Source: Crotalaria pallida
Lineage: Eukaryota; Streptophyta; Magnoliopsida; Fabales; Fabaceae
Direction: 5' to 3'
DNA: 64,000 bases
Assembly (NCBI GenBank): GCA_037953625.1
Contig: CM075655.1
Span: forward strand, 118,861,001-118,925,000
The notes below the pieces were generated by a model. It searched no databases. It was not told the origin of the DNA and saw nothing but the letters and a program-made list of their open reading frames with translations. Positions 34,587-45,803 of the stretch are shown here, in pieces. Positions within the stretch are counted from its first letter, which is position 1. Each line of letters starts with the position of its first letter. The position numbers and the translations under genes are program-made.

Positions 34587-35178
34587 GCTCCGGCTTTTTT
34601 TTTTAAATAAATTTAATATATTAAAAAAAATATGTTTTGCGTTTTTTTCTTTTTATGTACATGTTTTTGTTATTTGGATTTGAATTTTTTATTATATATA
34701 CTTCCTAACAAAGGTAATGGTCCAAACAAGTAAAATATAAAACAAGGGTGTTTCTACCATGTACCAGTTTTTGGTGTTCCGGCTCTTTTTTTTGTTTTAT
34801 TTTAATAAATCTAATATATTAAAAATAATATGCTTTGAGTTTTCTGTGTTCTTTTTAATTACATGTTTTTGTTATTTGAATTTGAATTTTTTTTATTATA
34901 TGCTTCCTAACACACGTAATGGTCAAAACAAGTAAAATATAAAACAAAGGTGCTTCTACCATGTACTGGTTTTTGGTGCTCCAACTCTTTTTTTTTATTT
35001 AAATAAATCTAATATATTAAAAAATATATGCTTTGAGTTTTCTGTATTTTTTTTATACTGCATGTTTTTGTTATTTGAATTTGAATTTTTTTTTATTATA
35101 TGCTTCCTGACACAGGTAATGGTCCAAACAAGTAAAATATAAATCAATGGTGCTTCTACTATGCACAAGTTTTTAAAT
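34587..35178. repeat. Three tandem copies of a ~190-202 bp AT-rich unit
   Basis: Units start at about 34587, 34776 and 34978. Each repeats the order: GCTCC-type start, T-run, TAATATATTAAAA, ATGTTTTTGTTATTTG, TTGAATTTTT, CTTCCTAACA..GTAATGG, AACAAGTAAAATATAAA, TTCTACCATGTAC. They lie just upstream of a Helitron-type terminus at 35652 and are probably internal repeats of that element. Confidence 0.85.
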
Positions 35179-35599
35179 AATAGGTACGATTACCAAGCTA
35201 TGATATTTTACACTTATGTTCTATATTTTTTCAAATGACTTCATTTATAAATAAAGTTTAATACTTTAAAGATTTTTCACTTTACTATGTTTTTTCTTTC
35301 ATTTTTCTTGCTTTGAATGATCAATTACTGAATAAATAGGAAGACTTAAATATTACATACAAGAATGTTAATCGACTCTAATTTATCGACTCTTTCGTAA
35401 ATAATAATATTAATCGACACATTCCTAAACAATTTTTAAACAATAATGTTTACATTATTATACTTTATTTACATTTAAACATTATTCATATTAAAATTCT
35501 TCATAACTATTCAATAATAAATTAAAACTAATATTAATTGTAACTTTGTGAAATGTTTTATCAATATATTAAAACTAATATTAATTGCAACATTATGAA

Positions 35600-35652
35600 A
35601 TGTTTTATCGATTTCGTGTTTCTCTCGTTCATCGCACGGGGTTGGGGGCTAG
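35600..35652 (+). mobile_element. Helitron-type 3' terminus
   Basis: TTCATCGCACGGGG followed by a G-rich spacer and CTAG (35649-35652), then T. It shares CATCGCACGGG and the CTAG|T end with the terminus at 22123, although the hairpin's left arm is degraded. The 5' end could not be found; the element probably includes the tandem repeats at 34587-35178. Confidence 0.55.
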
Positions 35653-38240
35653 TTACAATAATTTAGGATATGCATGATTTTAATATTAGTTTTAGGAAAA
35701 TCATTTTTTAAAATTACTGACATGTGGCCCAACTTTGCCATGTGAACTTGTATGAAAGGAAAAGGAGTCATGTTCAGTGATTTGCTTAAGTAATACTCCT
35801 ATATATAAAATAATAAATTTAATACTGTACTAGAAAATTGAAAGTTAAGTAGTTAACTAGCTAGTACAATTAGTAAAACTGTTGAAACTCAAGTGACCGT
35901 ATTTTTTTTTCTGAAAAAAAAAGAATATTTACCTGATTTTTTTAGAAAATTAAATTGAATTTTTATAAATGTTTTTTTATGCAATTTTTTTTTCTAAATG
36001 TTAAAACATCATTTTCTCAAATACTATTGTTTTTTATTTTTTTCTTTTTAAAAGTAATATTCTCATAAAACCCTATATGGGCAAATACTGTGAGCGAGAA
36101 AGTTCAAAACATTTTCGTTGATGTCGCACGAATATCGATCACATTCTCTGCGATTATTGTATAACTATACAGTATAATAACACTAGTACTACTAAGTATC
36201 ATGTCGTCCCTCCCTTAATTGAGTTTTTTTTTTGCTAGATATTAAGTTTATTTTTTAAACCTGCAATCCATTAAAATTTTTGAAATCATTAACAGATTAA
36301 ATTAATATTCCACGAGTATAAATGGGCAAGTTGGCAAAGTCTGGCTCTAGTCATGATGCTGAGTTGAAGCTTTATCCTCTTATTAGCTGATGTTAAGGAT
36401 GATGTCTTTGATGTATAAAAAAATTAAAAAAAAAAAAACACAGTAACATGCATTTTATTTTTTTTGGCAATAAGCAGTAATCTTCGTTACCTAACCATTT
36501 GATCAACTTTTGACATTTTGGGCACATAAACGAAAGACATAGATATGAATCCACTTTATGTTAAAGGTGTGGAGGGATATTCTTCTTTTAATCAAGGAGT
36601 AGTATTAATTTATGTTTTCAAAAGCTTTTACTAAGTCGGAAAGTGAAAGAATAATTATGTCTGGCTAAGGTCATACGAATTCAGTCAGATTCCCAAGGCC
36701 AAGGGTGTTCTTTTGTCGTCCTCTTCTTTTTCCTTATTGCCACGCAATCAGTCACGCACCATTGCTATAGGTAATATGATAATATCTCTCTCTTGTCCAG
36801 ATATTTTTGTCCTTCAAAAGAATCATACAACTATATATTAGTGCCTTTCTTCGTATGCTGGAATTTATTTCTACATATCATTTAGCTTGGACAATAGAAG
36901 TGACGTTTGAAATAAATGTACTCATATTAAGAATTGTCAAGATATGAAAGTGATTTTGAAGAACATGTACTTATATGAAAAAAGTAGTTTGTCGAAAGAT
37001 ATAATATGTCTGTTTCAAAAGTTTAAGATTGATGATAAATATCGTCGACACATTGAAGGCAATTTTCAAAATTTTAAAATCACGATCTGAATGTTTGAAA
37101 ATTCAACGTGATAGTAGTGTGCATCAACTCAAACTGAACTTCAAATCTAAATGTTTAAACAAGGTAGGAGATCTGTTGATGGTGGAGCTAGGGGCTGGTG
37201 GGCGGACATAAAATATGGCGCACCAGGCTACCAATAGTAGTGGGTGGAGGGGGTGGCACCACCGGTGAAATGAATTGATTGGGTTGAGTTCGTTCATAAC
37301 GGGGAGGTCAATGTAGTCATTCCATAATTTTATCTTTTAATCCAAACCATTAAATTTTTAAATTATTAAATCAATAATTACAAGAAGGGAGAGCATGTAA
37401 AGATAAAACTCAAAAAGGAGCGAGCATCCAAAAATGGAAGATGGGTGTAAAGCATAATAATAGTTAATATGCACTTATACATGTTTGATTTTAACTTATT
37501 AGTATAATAAGTAGCAGCCGGTTTCCCAAAATTGCATATAAGTTCTTTGGGCAATATATTATTGCATAATAATATTCCACAGAAAAAGACCATTGTAACC
37601 TCATATTTGTCAAAGGCCACAGATTTAGAGTCATTTGCATTTTCCTTCTTCTCTGTATCTATTTCTTTCTTTTTACCATCACCACACTCACATCCCGAAG
37701 GACGACTGCACCCCCGGTGTCCCTCATCGCAGACTCCGTCCAACCGTCGCCGTTCACCTCTCTAACCCACATCAACAGCACAACAGAAGCCACCACGAAA
37801 CCGCCTCTCATCTTTACCCGTCGTCAACGTCAGTCCCACGTCGGCGATTCCAGATTTGCCACCGTTCTCTCTCCCGATCCGTTTTTCGCCTCCACCGCTG
37901 CTCTGATCGATCCATCTCCTTCCGGTCACCGCTAGAACACACCACCACCACCACCGGCATCGCCGCCAAGTTCTGACCGGCGAGCATCCTTCACCGTCGT
38001 CGGTCGCCCCTGCATGCGCCCTTGCATGTTGTTTCCATTGTTGTATCTAGTGTTAACAGTGTTGCTTAGGTTTATTTGGGAGTGGCTCAAATGCATAAAA
38101 ACATGAACCATGCACTGATGCATGGGTTATTATTCACCATCGAAATGGTCTGAGTTGGCATAAAGAGTCAGGATTGCAGTTGGTTACCTGCTATTTCCGT
38201 TGCGGTGTATTAATGCAACTGACCATTAAACCCCAAGTTA
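35653..38240. other. Intergenic DNA with GC-rich leader-like stretch
   Basis: No gene is supported. From 35653 to about 37600 it is AT-rich. From 37640 to 38010 it is CT/CCG-rich (ACCACCACCACCACCGG, CCGTCGCCG), which gives open frames full of Ser, His, Pro and Arg but no domain. A pyrimidine-rich patch like this resembles the leader-like segments of MULE and hAT elements elsewhere in the window. Confidence 0.4.
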
Positions 38241-38245
38241 AACTA

Positions 38246-38935
38246 GGGGTGTCCAAAAAACCGGTTCTCTTGAACCAAACTGAATCTGGCCCAAAGTTTC
38301 AAATTGGATCTGAAATATGCACATCCCCAAGACCCCAACCTCTCTTCTTCAAAGCCGCACTCTTTTCTCCCTCGTCACCGCCGTGTTCTCTCTCGTCCAC
38401 CGCCGTGTTCTCTCTCGTCACTACCGTGCTCTCTCTAGTCACCCCTATGCTTTCTCTCTCCCATCGCGACCACGCTTTCTCTCTCCTGTCACCGTCGTGC
38501 TCTCTCTCCGGTCAACATTGCGTCTTCTCTCTCTCCCGTCACAACCACGCTTTCTCTCTTTTCCGTTGTCGTCGCTCTCTCTTTTGTCACCGTTGTTCTC
38601 TCTCCCTTCCGTCACCGCCACGCTCTCTCTTCCGGTCAGCGCCTCTCTCGTTCGCTTTTTCTCTAACTCGTGCAATACCTTCGCAGGAACCAGAAAGCAA
38701 TAGCATCTCTGAAACAGGAGCCAACAAGCATTTCTTTATTTATTTATTTTTTTCCATTTTAAATCCATGTTGATATTCAAACAGATAAGAACCGGTTTTT
38801 TTTTAAAACTGAACCGTTTCAAACCGGTTACTATCCGGCTTTGATCCACTCCCTCAAACCAATTCGGTTCATTTGTAAATAACCAAACCATAAATTGAGT
38901 TCGGTTCAGTTCAGTTTGGATTTTATCACAGCCCA
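38246..38935. mobile_element. Degenerate hAT-like element rich in AACCGGTT
   Basis: Both ends carry AACCGGTT/GGTTCAGTTC motifs in inverse relation (GGGGTGTCCAAAAAACCGG at the left, GGATTTTATCACAGCCC at the right). No clean 8-bp duplication is seen. The interior is a CT-rich minisatellite. Confidence 0.45.
38370..38660. repeat. CTCTCTC/GTCACCG minisatellite
   Basis: About a dozen imperfect copies of a 20-28 bp unit built from TTCTCTCTC and GTCACCGCCGTG. It creates long Ser/Leu/Arg/Phe-rich open frames on both strands that are not genes. Confidence 0.85.
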
Positions 38936-40524
38936 ATGCAGATATCAATCCTGCAAAAACAAAAGGCATAAGGGCTTCTTAGCAAATATATGAAAACCGT
39001 TTTGACTTAATATTGAAGGTCATGGTCAACCCATGCATCAGTGCATGCCTCATGTTTTTTATGCATGTGATTATCCAAACCGTTTTGGTGTTTCTTGAAG
39101 AAGGAATGCTTTAGTTCGGGATTTGATTCTGATTATGTATTTACAAATTGTAATCTTCTAAACAAGCATCTTCAATAAAAATGACACTTTTACTTCAACA
39201 CTTGCAGTGGCTTCATATTCATTTTCACTACAACAATCATTCATATCTTCCAAGGCAAAGCACAATTTCTGCATAACTTAAATTTACACACTGATATCCA
39301 TAAAAAATACATGTTTTTATTACAGAATGCACTGAAAGGATATGGTTTATGAATCAAAGTGGTTTTCATCTGCCACCTTTTTAGATCGATCTGCAACAAA
39401 TTGAATAGAGGAAAATGAAGACCAACGCAGAAGATGTACAATATTCTTCTGAGACAGTTGCCATTAACTAGCATACTGGTCACAACTATGTTCTGGGTTC
39501 AAAGTTCAAACCCCAAATTCAACAATATTTTTAGTTTTTTGGATTATTATTATTAACATAGAACCTATGTTTTTGTTTTTTATTCTCAAATCTCACACTT
39601 GATTACCATGATCGTTGCTTGCTTGCTTAACATCTCGGTCAGCTTAGTTAAACACTGAACGGAGGGTTCATGGATGCCTTTGTTTTTCCCTCAGAAAATG
39701 GCAATTTTGCTTAACAATTAAAAAAAATAAATACAAAAAAGAAGAAGAGGGTAACATAACTTAGATCGGCAATGTATTTTTCAAGGGATAAAACGACGTC
39801 GTTTGAACTAGGGGTACACTTGCAAACTGCACCAATACACTTCAACCGAATAAACAAGTAACCATCAAGCATCCTGTCCCTTTGTGCCAACGTAAGACAA
39901 TATCAACGCCCTTTAATAACACATGCATCAGTGCATGGTTGTCATTTTTATGCACTTGTGCCACCGCGGATCACCCTATAAACATTTCTGCTAGGCTGAG
40001 GCTCCGGTGCATGTAACATGCACCGGTGCATGCCTTTATTTCTGAGTTATTTATTTATTTTTTTAAAATTTAATCAATTAAAAAATATTCTATGTGTTTT
40101 CTTTTTCACGGATATAAAGTGATTTTTATAATTTGGATTTATTTTTTTTTACTCTGTGTTCTTAAAAAACTGTATTGAGTAAAATTGTATTCAAAATTTA
40201 CAAATTCTAATAAATCTATATACAAACTTGTGTTAAAAAATATTCTGAATAAATCTCTATTAAAAAAATTTGAAAAACAAAAAAAAAATTAAACCATGCA
40301 CCGACACCCGAGCCTTCCCCCATTTCTGCTTCTGATAAAGTCTCTTCTGCACCACTTGCACCAAAAGGACACAATATGCATATATGCATCTCATAGTTTG
40401 CTAGATTAACTCTAAAAGACAACCTATTATAGACCATTTGTCATACTTGAACTTTTAAAAGCACTGCTAGCTACTTTCCAAATTAGAGGTGTTAGTTGAA
40501 ATAAAAAAAAAAAAAAACATGAAC
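38936..40524. other. AT-rich intergenic DNA
   Basis: No gene is visible. It contains a perfect 14-bp palindrome AAACGACGTCGTTT (39791-39804) and several of the CATGCA/TGCATG units. Confidence 0.5.
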
Positions 40525-40790
40525 ATATATTCCTTGATTTAAATTTTTCTTGATTTAAAATATAAAAAAAAAATTAACTAATCTTCTTAAATTTTGTTTC
40601 ATTCTCAATGCTATTTTCTTAAAATATCTATAGAAAATTTTTATCTCATTTAATTTTTGTTTCATTCTCAATGTTAGTTTTATAAAATACTTTTATTTTA
40701 TTTTATAAATTTGAAATAATTAAATATAATCAACTAACCTCCTTAATAAATATAAAATTAATTTTTTTTCCTTATATTTAAAAAAGGGAA
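40525..40790. mobile_element. Degenerate MITE related to 41048-41327
   Basis: Shares AATTTTGTTTCATTCTCAATGC, AAAATATCTATAGAAAAT and ATAATCAACTAAC-type blocks with the intact element 260 bp downstream, but the ends are degraded. Confidence 0.55.
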
Positions 40791-41047
40791 GTATATCTGT
40801 AGTCCTCTACAATTTGTTCATGTGACAAAGTTATTAACTGAAAACTTAATAAATATTTTTGATCAATAATCATCATAAACTATGTCAACGTGCAAAGAAA
40901 TATAAGTGAATGACAAACTTTGCAAGATAAAGGGCACTGTCAAAATTGGAGACTAGCTGCAACGAATGGGGAGTAGCGGCTGTTAGCCGTTTTGGTAAAC
41001 TCCTCCTTAATTAATTAATTTAACGTTATCATTATATCATTCAGATA

Positions 41048-41327
41048 CTCTCTTCAGCTCGAATTATAAACAACAAAAAACATATTTGTTTTGGTTTAGA
41101 ATATAAATAAAATTAACTAACTTTATTAAATTTTGTTTCATTTCCAATACCACTTTCCTAAAACATCGCTAGAAAATTGTGATCTTATTTAATTTTTGTT
41201 TCATTCCAAATACTACTTTCCTAAAATACCTTTACTTTTTATAAATTTGATAAAGTAAATACAATCAACTAAACTCTTTAATAAGCATAAAAATAATTAA
41301 TTTGCTTATAATTCGAGCCGAAAAAAG
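41048..41327. mobile_element. Stowaway-like MITE, third subfamily
   Basis: A 280-bp element between TA dinucleotides with inverted ends CTCTCTTCAGCTCGAATTAT and ATAATTCGAGCCGAAAAAAG. The interior has two copies of TTTTGTTTCATTYC(A/C)AATAC. Confidence 0.85.
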
Positions 41328-41359
41328 TATACTCTGTCTCTTCTTGGTTATGTCTAGGA

Positions 41360-41360
<1 letters not shown>

Positions 41361-41395
<35 letters not shown>
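41361..41395. repeat. (TCTA)n microsatellite
   Basis: About nine tandem TCTA units. Confidence 0.97.
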
Positions 41396-41583
41396 GCATC
41401 GAGCATCTTAGGAACAAATAAACAAGTAAAAGCTACTTCTGTCATTGACTTTATAAGCATAATTATGATGGCAATTTCGGATAGGTCAACAACTCATTAA
41501 TAAATCAATGATCGAGTGTCATGTCATTTAATGATTAATGAGGTCATTTTATCACTACCACATCAGCTTTTAGTGATCAACAT

Positions 41584-42180
41584 CATGGTTTTGAAAATCG
41601 GATCGGATCGGTCGGCTCGATCGAAAAACCGGTGAACCGGTGAAGGTGCCGATTCGGAATAAAACGGAAACCGCTCTGCGAAATAATCGGGATTGAACCA
41701 ATATTGAACCGCCAAAACCGATGGAAAACCGATCAAAACTGGTTTGGCCCGGTTTGAATTTGAAAGCTCAAATTCAGCAAAAAAACTGAGTTTTTTTTTT
41801 AAAAAAAAAATAACGGAATCCTATATGCTGAAAACTCAAACGACACCAATATGAGTCACACTAGTTGATTACGCGTTTGCTCTCTTCTCAACGAGAAAGA
41901 ATATTAAAACTTTAGATTTTAGAACTGAGAAAAATCAAAAATCAAAAAGCCAAAAAGACAAAGAAGTGAAGTGAAAGAAGAAAGAACAGTGAATAACGCA
42001 CAAGAAGGCAGCATCAATAATCAATAGAGAAAAAGCAAAAAGGTCAAAGTACTAAATTATATGATTATATACACGCGTACATTAAGATCGGTAGGACCAC
42101 GGTTCAATCACGGTCCAACCATTGAACCTTGAACCAGTACCTTGTCTGGTTCAATAACCGATCCGATTTTCAAAACATTG
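41584..42180. mobile_element. Non-autonomous hAT element, 8-bp target duplication
   Basis: A 597-bp element with terminal inverted repeats around GTTTTGAAAATCGGATCGG, flanked by ATCAACAT (41576-41583) and ATCAAAAT (42181-42188), which match at seven of eight bases. Both subterminal regions carry many AACCGG-type motifs, as in 18774-19954, but the ends differ. No coding sequence. Confidence 0.88.
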
Positions 42181-42403
42181 ATCAAAATTGAATAATTTGT
42201 CATTAAACTATTGGTTTATTAGTAAATTATTGTGCTACGATCCAAATTTTGGTTATACGATAGAATTCTTATTTCAATTGAAATTTTTGTCTTGATAGCA
42301 GAATATGTATTTATACCAAATAAAGCTAGTTTTTTTTTCCAGAGAAACAAGAAAAAAAAACCTTATCAAGACTTTTTTTAAAAAAAATACTATACACTAA
42401 CAT

Positions 42404-42565
42404 GAGCTAAGACGAGTAGTGGAAGTGGCTCGGTCTTGCTTAAGTAAGGTTTCAGGTTCGTTTCCTCGTGGATGTAGAAAATTTATGTTGAGAGACTTAC
42501 ATGCCATAGTTAGACACACTAAGAAGTACTTGGAAAATCGGTTGGATAAAAAAATTAAAAAAATA
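42404..42565 (+). mobile_element. tRNA-derived SINE related to 3163-3326
   Basis: GAGTAGTGGAAGTGGCTCGG and TCAGGTTCGTTTCC correspond to the box A and box B regions of the SINE at 3163-3326 and share the CGGTCTT...AAGGT spacing block. It ends in an A-rich tail. More diverged, and no clean target duplication was found. Confidence 0.75.
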
Positions 42566-45500
42566 TATGTATTTACATGTGGCAATAGGCTAAGTCACCC
42601 TGTAAAATAAATCAATGTTCTTCTAAAATTAAAGTTAAATTTTCAATTTTGGGATCCTAATTAAAATTGACTATTATTAAGGATTTGCTTAAGGTTAAGA
42701 GGTTAAAAAGTATTAAAATCACATCGGGAATTTAAGTTTTTTAAGTCTAAATTATTAAATCTTAATTTTTTTTCAATAAAAAATTTTCATTTATAGTCTT
42801 TTATCCTTGTTCTAAGAGTCGAGGTTAAAAAAATCCTATTAATAAGTTAATTACTAGTACTTTTTATAATCAAACAAACAGTAATTTTAAAAGTTAAAGT
42901 TTTTTCCAATTTAAAGTTATTTCCATAAATAATATCTAGACAGTAGACACATGTCAAAAACAGCTTATTATGCAAAATTTCAGAGATACTCTAAAAAAAA
43001 CTGGGAGAAATTAAGGATTAGGGATGACAATGAAGATGCATGGTTGCATCACCCATATCACATCCTACCAAAATGGCCAACAGCAGCTGCTAAGTCAAAT
43101 CATAATGGAATATTTCTATTGTAGAACCAAAATTTGGGAAATTAAAGCATTAAAAAAATGTCATAAGGGAACAATTACAATCACTTGGCTGTGTTTTCTT
43201 TAACAAAAAGATATATACACATACAAATCAACTTGTACTACTAGAAAAATAAAATATGTTCTAAAATGGTAGTATTACTTTCAATCTCTAATATAAAAAA
43301 AAATATATTTTTATCTTGGTCTCAAAAAAGTTAAGAGCAATGGTGATTATGGGTGTAAAATAACCAAAGTGTTTTTTTTTTCTAATTTTATGAAATAACT
43401 TTGAAAATTCAACCAACAAAAAAAATCGCCTTATTAAAATTATTTTTATAAATTTAATCATCAATTGTATCTCCAAAAACAAGAAAATACATTTGCATGA
43501 AAAAAAAAAGCTTGCTTTGAAAATAATGAATCATTCCAAAACATGCATGTATGTGATCTTTTTTTCTTTTGGTCCCTTTCCATATGTTTTGAATATGTTG
43601 AGACACAAGTGTAGTCACTGAATGAGACACTGCTGACTTCTCCCTTGGAGATCTACCGCACAATATGAGGCCATAATTTGAACCTTTCCGTTACAGGTTC
43701 AAGCAAGAGTGTTAGGAATTCCATGGCAATAGAGCATTACCTTATCTAGGCCACATGGGGTAGCATCAATTAATGCCACATGACACCCCAAGCTTCTTCA
43801 TTTTGTTAGGGAAAATTTGTTGAATGTCACTTTCAAAGCAACATCACCAAAACATGCAGAAGGACTCCATATATGTCATAATTCATATAGTGAAGAAAAG
43901 GATAAGTGAGCCTTCCCTTTATACTTATTTATTGTTTATGAAATCATGGTAAAACTAGTTGTTGCTAAGTTCAGCCCCCGTAACTCCCCACTAGACAGAG
44001 CTTTCTGATTCCAAGATAATGCATATATAGAAAGAAATATACTCCAAATATTGTTTTAAAGTTAGAGTAGGTTAAACATAACGGGAAGACCACCTTCATG
44101 TTGTTATTCTAATAGCATAAGTACCCAAATATTATTTGACCAACCAAATTCTTTTGTCGTTTACTTTTTATGGATTTGTGTCCCCATACAGAGCACATCC
44201 TTCAATTGGATCATAGGCATATGCTTGAGGAAAAGCTAACACTAAATAGTGCAACATACACTCAAATTAGATTGTCTCTTCAATTTATTTTTATCAGGTA
44301 ATTAGTAATTACCTACGATCTGGTTGTGACATCTCATCTCACTCATGTTAGAGATTTGAGAGAATATATGGATGTGTACTTAAATGTATGCCTTTCATTT
44401 CCCCCTAACTTGATGTATATTTTCTAATTTTCGCCAAAAAAAAAAAACCCTTCCTTGAACAATAAATGTTTTTATATATATATTTTGAAATTAATGGATG
44501 TGCACTGTGTCCATCATCCATCATTCATTTGCATTACTTTTATTTGAAAGTCAATGAGCATAAACACATGAATGATAGATGATTCACAGATGATGTAAAA
44601 AACATTTACGGTGTCTGTGTGCACCATCTATTTTCTCATAATTTTTTTATGTATTATACCAAGAAAATGAAGTAATTGGGTGATAGAAATAAGCCTATCC
44701 AGTTTTAAACTTACGTTTAAATAGAATAATTCCACCAATGTCAGAGCTCTACCAAAATAGATGGTTGACGTTGTTAGGACAAATCATTGAAGAGATACTT
44801 GTCCGGTGAGCACCACCCTCCACCCACTTCTTAATTCAATATTGGAAAGATGGTGACAGGAGTGGCAAAGTGGGTTGGATTGATCTCGCTATAGATATAT
44901 GCTTACAACACTAGGTTAACCTTATGCCACCACATTCTCATGCTGCTTTATCTCTAAGGCCTACCATAAAGAAGGGCCTTAAAGGTGCAATTACTGCATT
45001 TTCTCATGGAAAAAGATCTGTGCACATCTCTTTACACCTTTGCTGACATTTATATTTGTTTAACAAAAAAGAAAAAGAAAGTGTGTATTTAAAAAATGTG
45101 GTTTTTTGTTTTATTACCTGAAATTAAAATAGTATAATAGAACAATCAATGAAAGATCATCTTGCTTGGGACTACAACCTCAACTTGAAACCGAATAGTT
45201 AAATCCTAACCAAACAGGTGTCAAGGTGTCACTTTCCATTGGAAATGACAATTCAATAGAGTATTAGACCCCATCCTCAACTTATCAACAATGATAATGT
45301 AGACACAAAATCTGTCTTGCAAATTTTGGATATAGCAAATCCTTTAGTATTAGTATAATGGCTCAGAATTTCTTATTCATCTAAAATAAATAAACATGTT
45401 ACATTATTAGGAATAAAATCCTACAATTTTTTTTTTTCTGACTTTAGCATTTTTCATCTAAAGTTTAACTCATGCAATAATTTTTTTTTCACCTCATCTT

Positions 45501-45659
45501 AACCACAGGTTGATGCATCACCAAATTATATAATCCCAGTGAAACATTGATCAAATGTAAATAAAACAACAAAGAATCTTGTTGAACTCTGAAAATTGGA
45601 CAAAACTGATTTCACTATATCCCTTCCAAGTTTGGTGGGTACCAGAAACTGAGAAAACA
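42566..45659. other. AT-rich intergenic DNA
   Basis: About 3 kb without a supportable gene. It holds one small MITE (44499-44628) and should include the 3' flank of the membrane-protein gene. Confidence 0.5.
44499..44628. mobile_element. Small MITE of the TTTACACTATCGGT family
   Basis: About 130 bp with inverse-related ends GGATGTGCACTGTGTCC and GGTGTCTGTGTGCACC, and a core GCATTACTTTTATTTGAAAG like that of 13966-14102. Confidence 0.65.
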
Positions 45660-45803
45660 GAATATATCATTACAGACAACCAGATACACAGAATCCCCAT
45701 ATTGAACAAGTTATAAGATAACATACAACAAAATGAAGAGACTCATTATTCAGATTATTATACTGCACATGATCATAGAACACAACCAAAAAGAAAAGTA
45801 ATG

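Larger units (their letters stand above)
38108..40033. repeat. Dispersed CATGCA...TGCATG palindromic units
   Basis: Palindrome-ended 18-bp units at 38108-38125, 39031-39048, 39921-39938 and 40016-40033, with a half unit near 40294. The first, read in reverse complement, shares about 45 bp with the second (ACCCATGCATCAGTGCATG, then TCATGTTTTTTATGCAT); the third shares most of it too. They may be remnants of another unit-bearing transposon, disrupted by the element at 38246-38935. Confidence 0.6.

Noticed and set aside
37532..37976. 77-121 aa open frames on both strands
   Set aside because: CT/CCG-rich leader-like DNA with Ser/His/Pro/Arg composition; no domain, no splice context.
38174..38773. 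199-aa open frame (and one of 128 aa in another frame)
   Set aside because: It comes from the CTCTCTC/GTCACCG minisatellite; composition is Ser/Leu/Arg/Phe with no domain, and frames are open on both strands.
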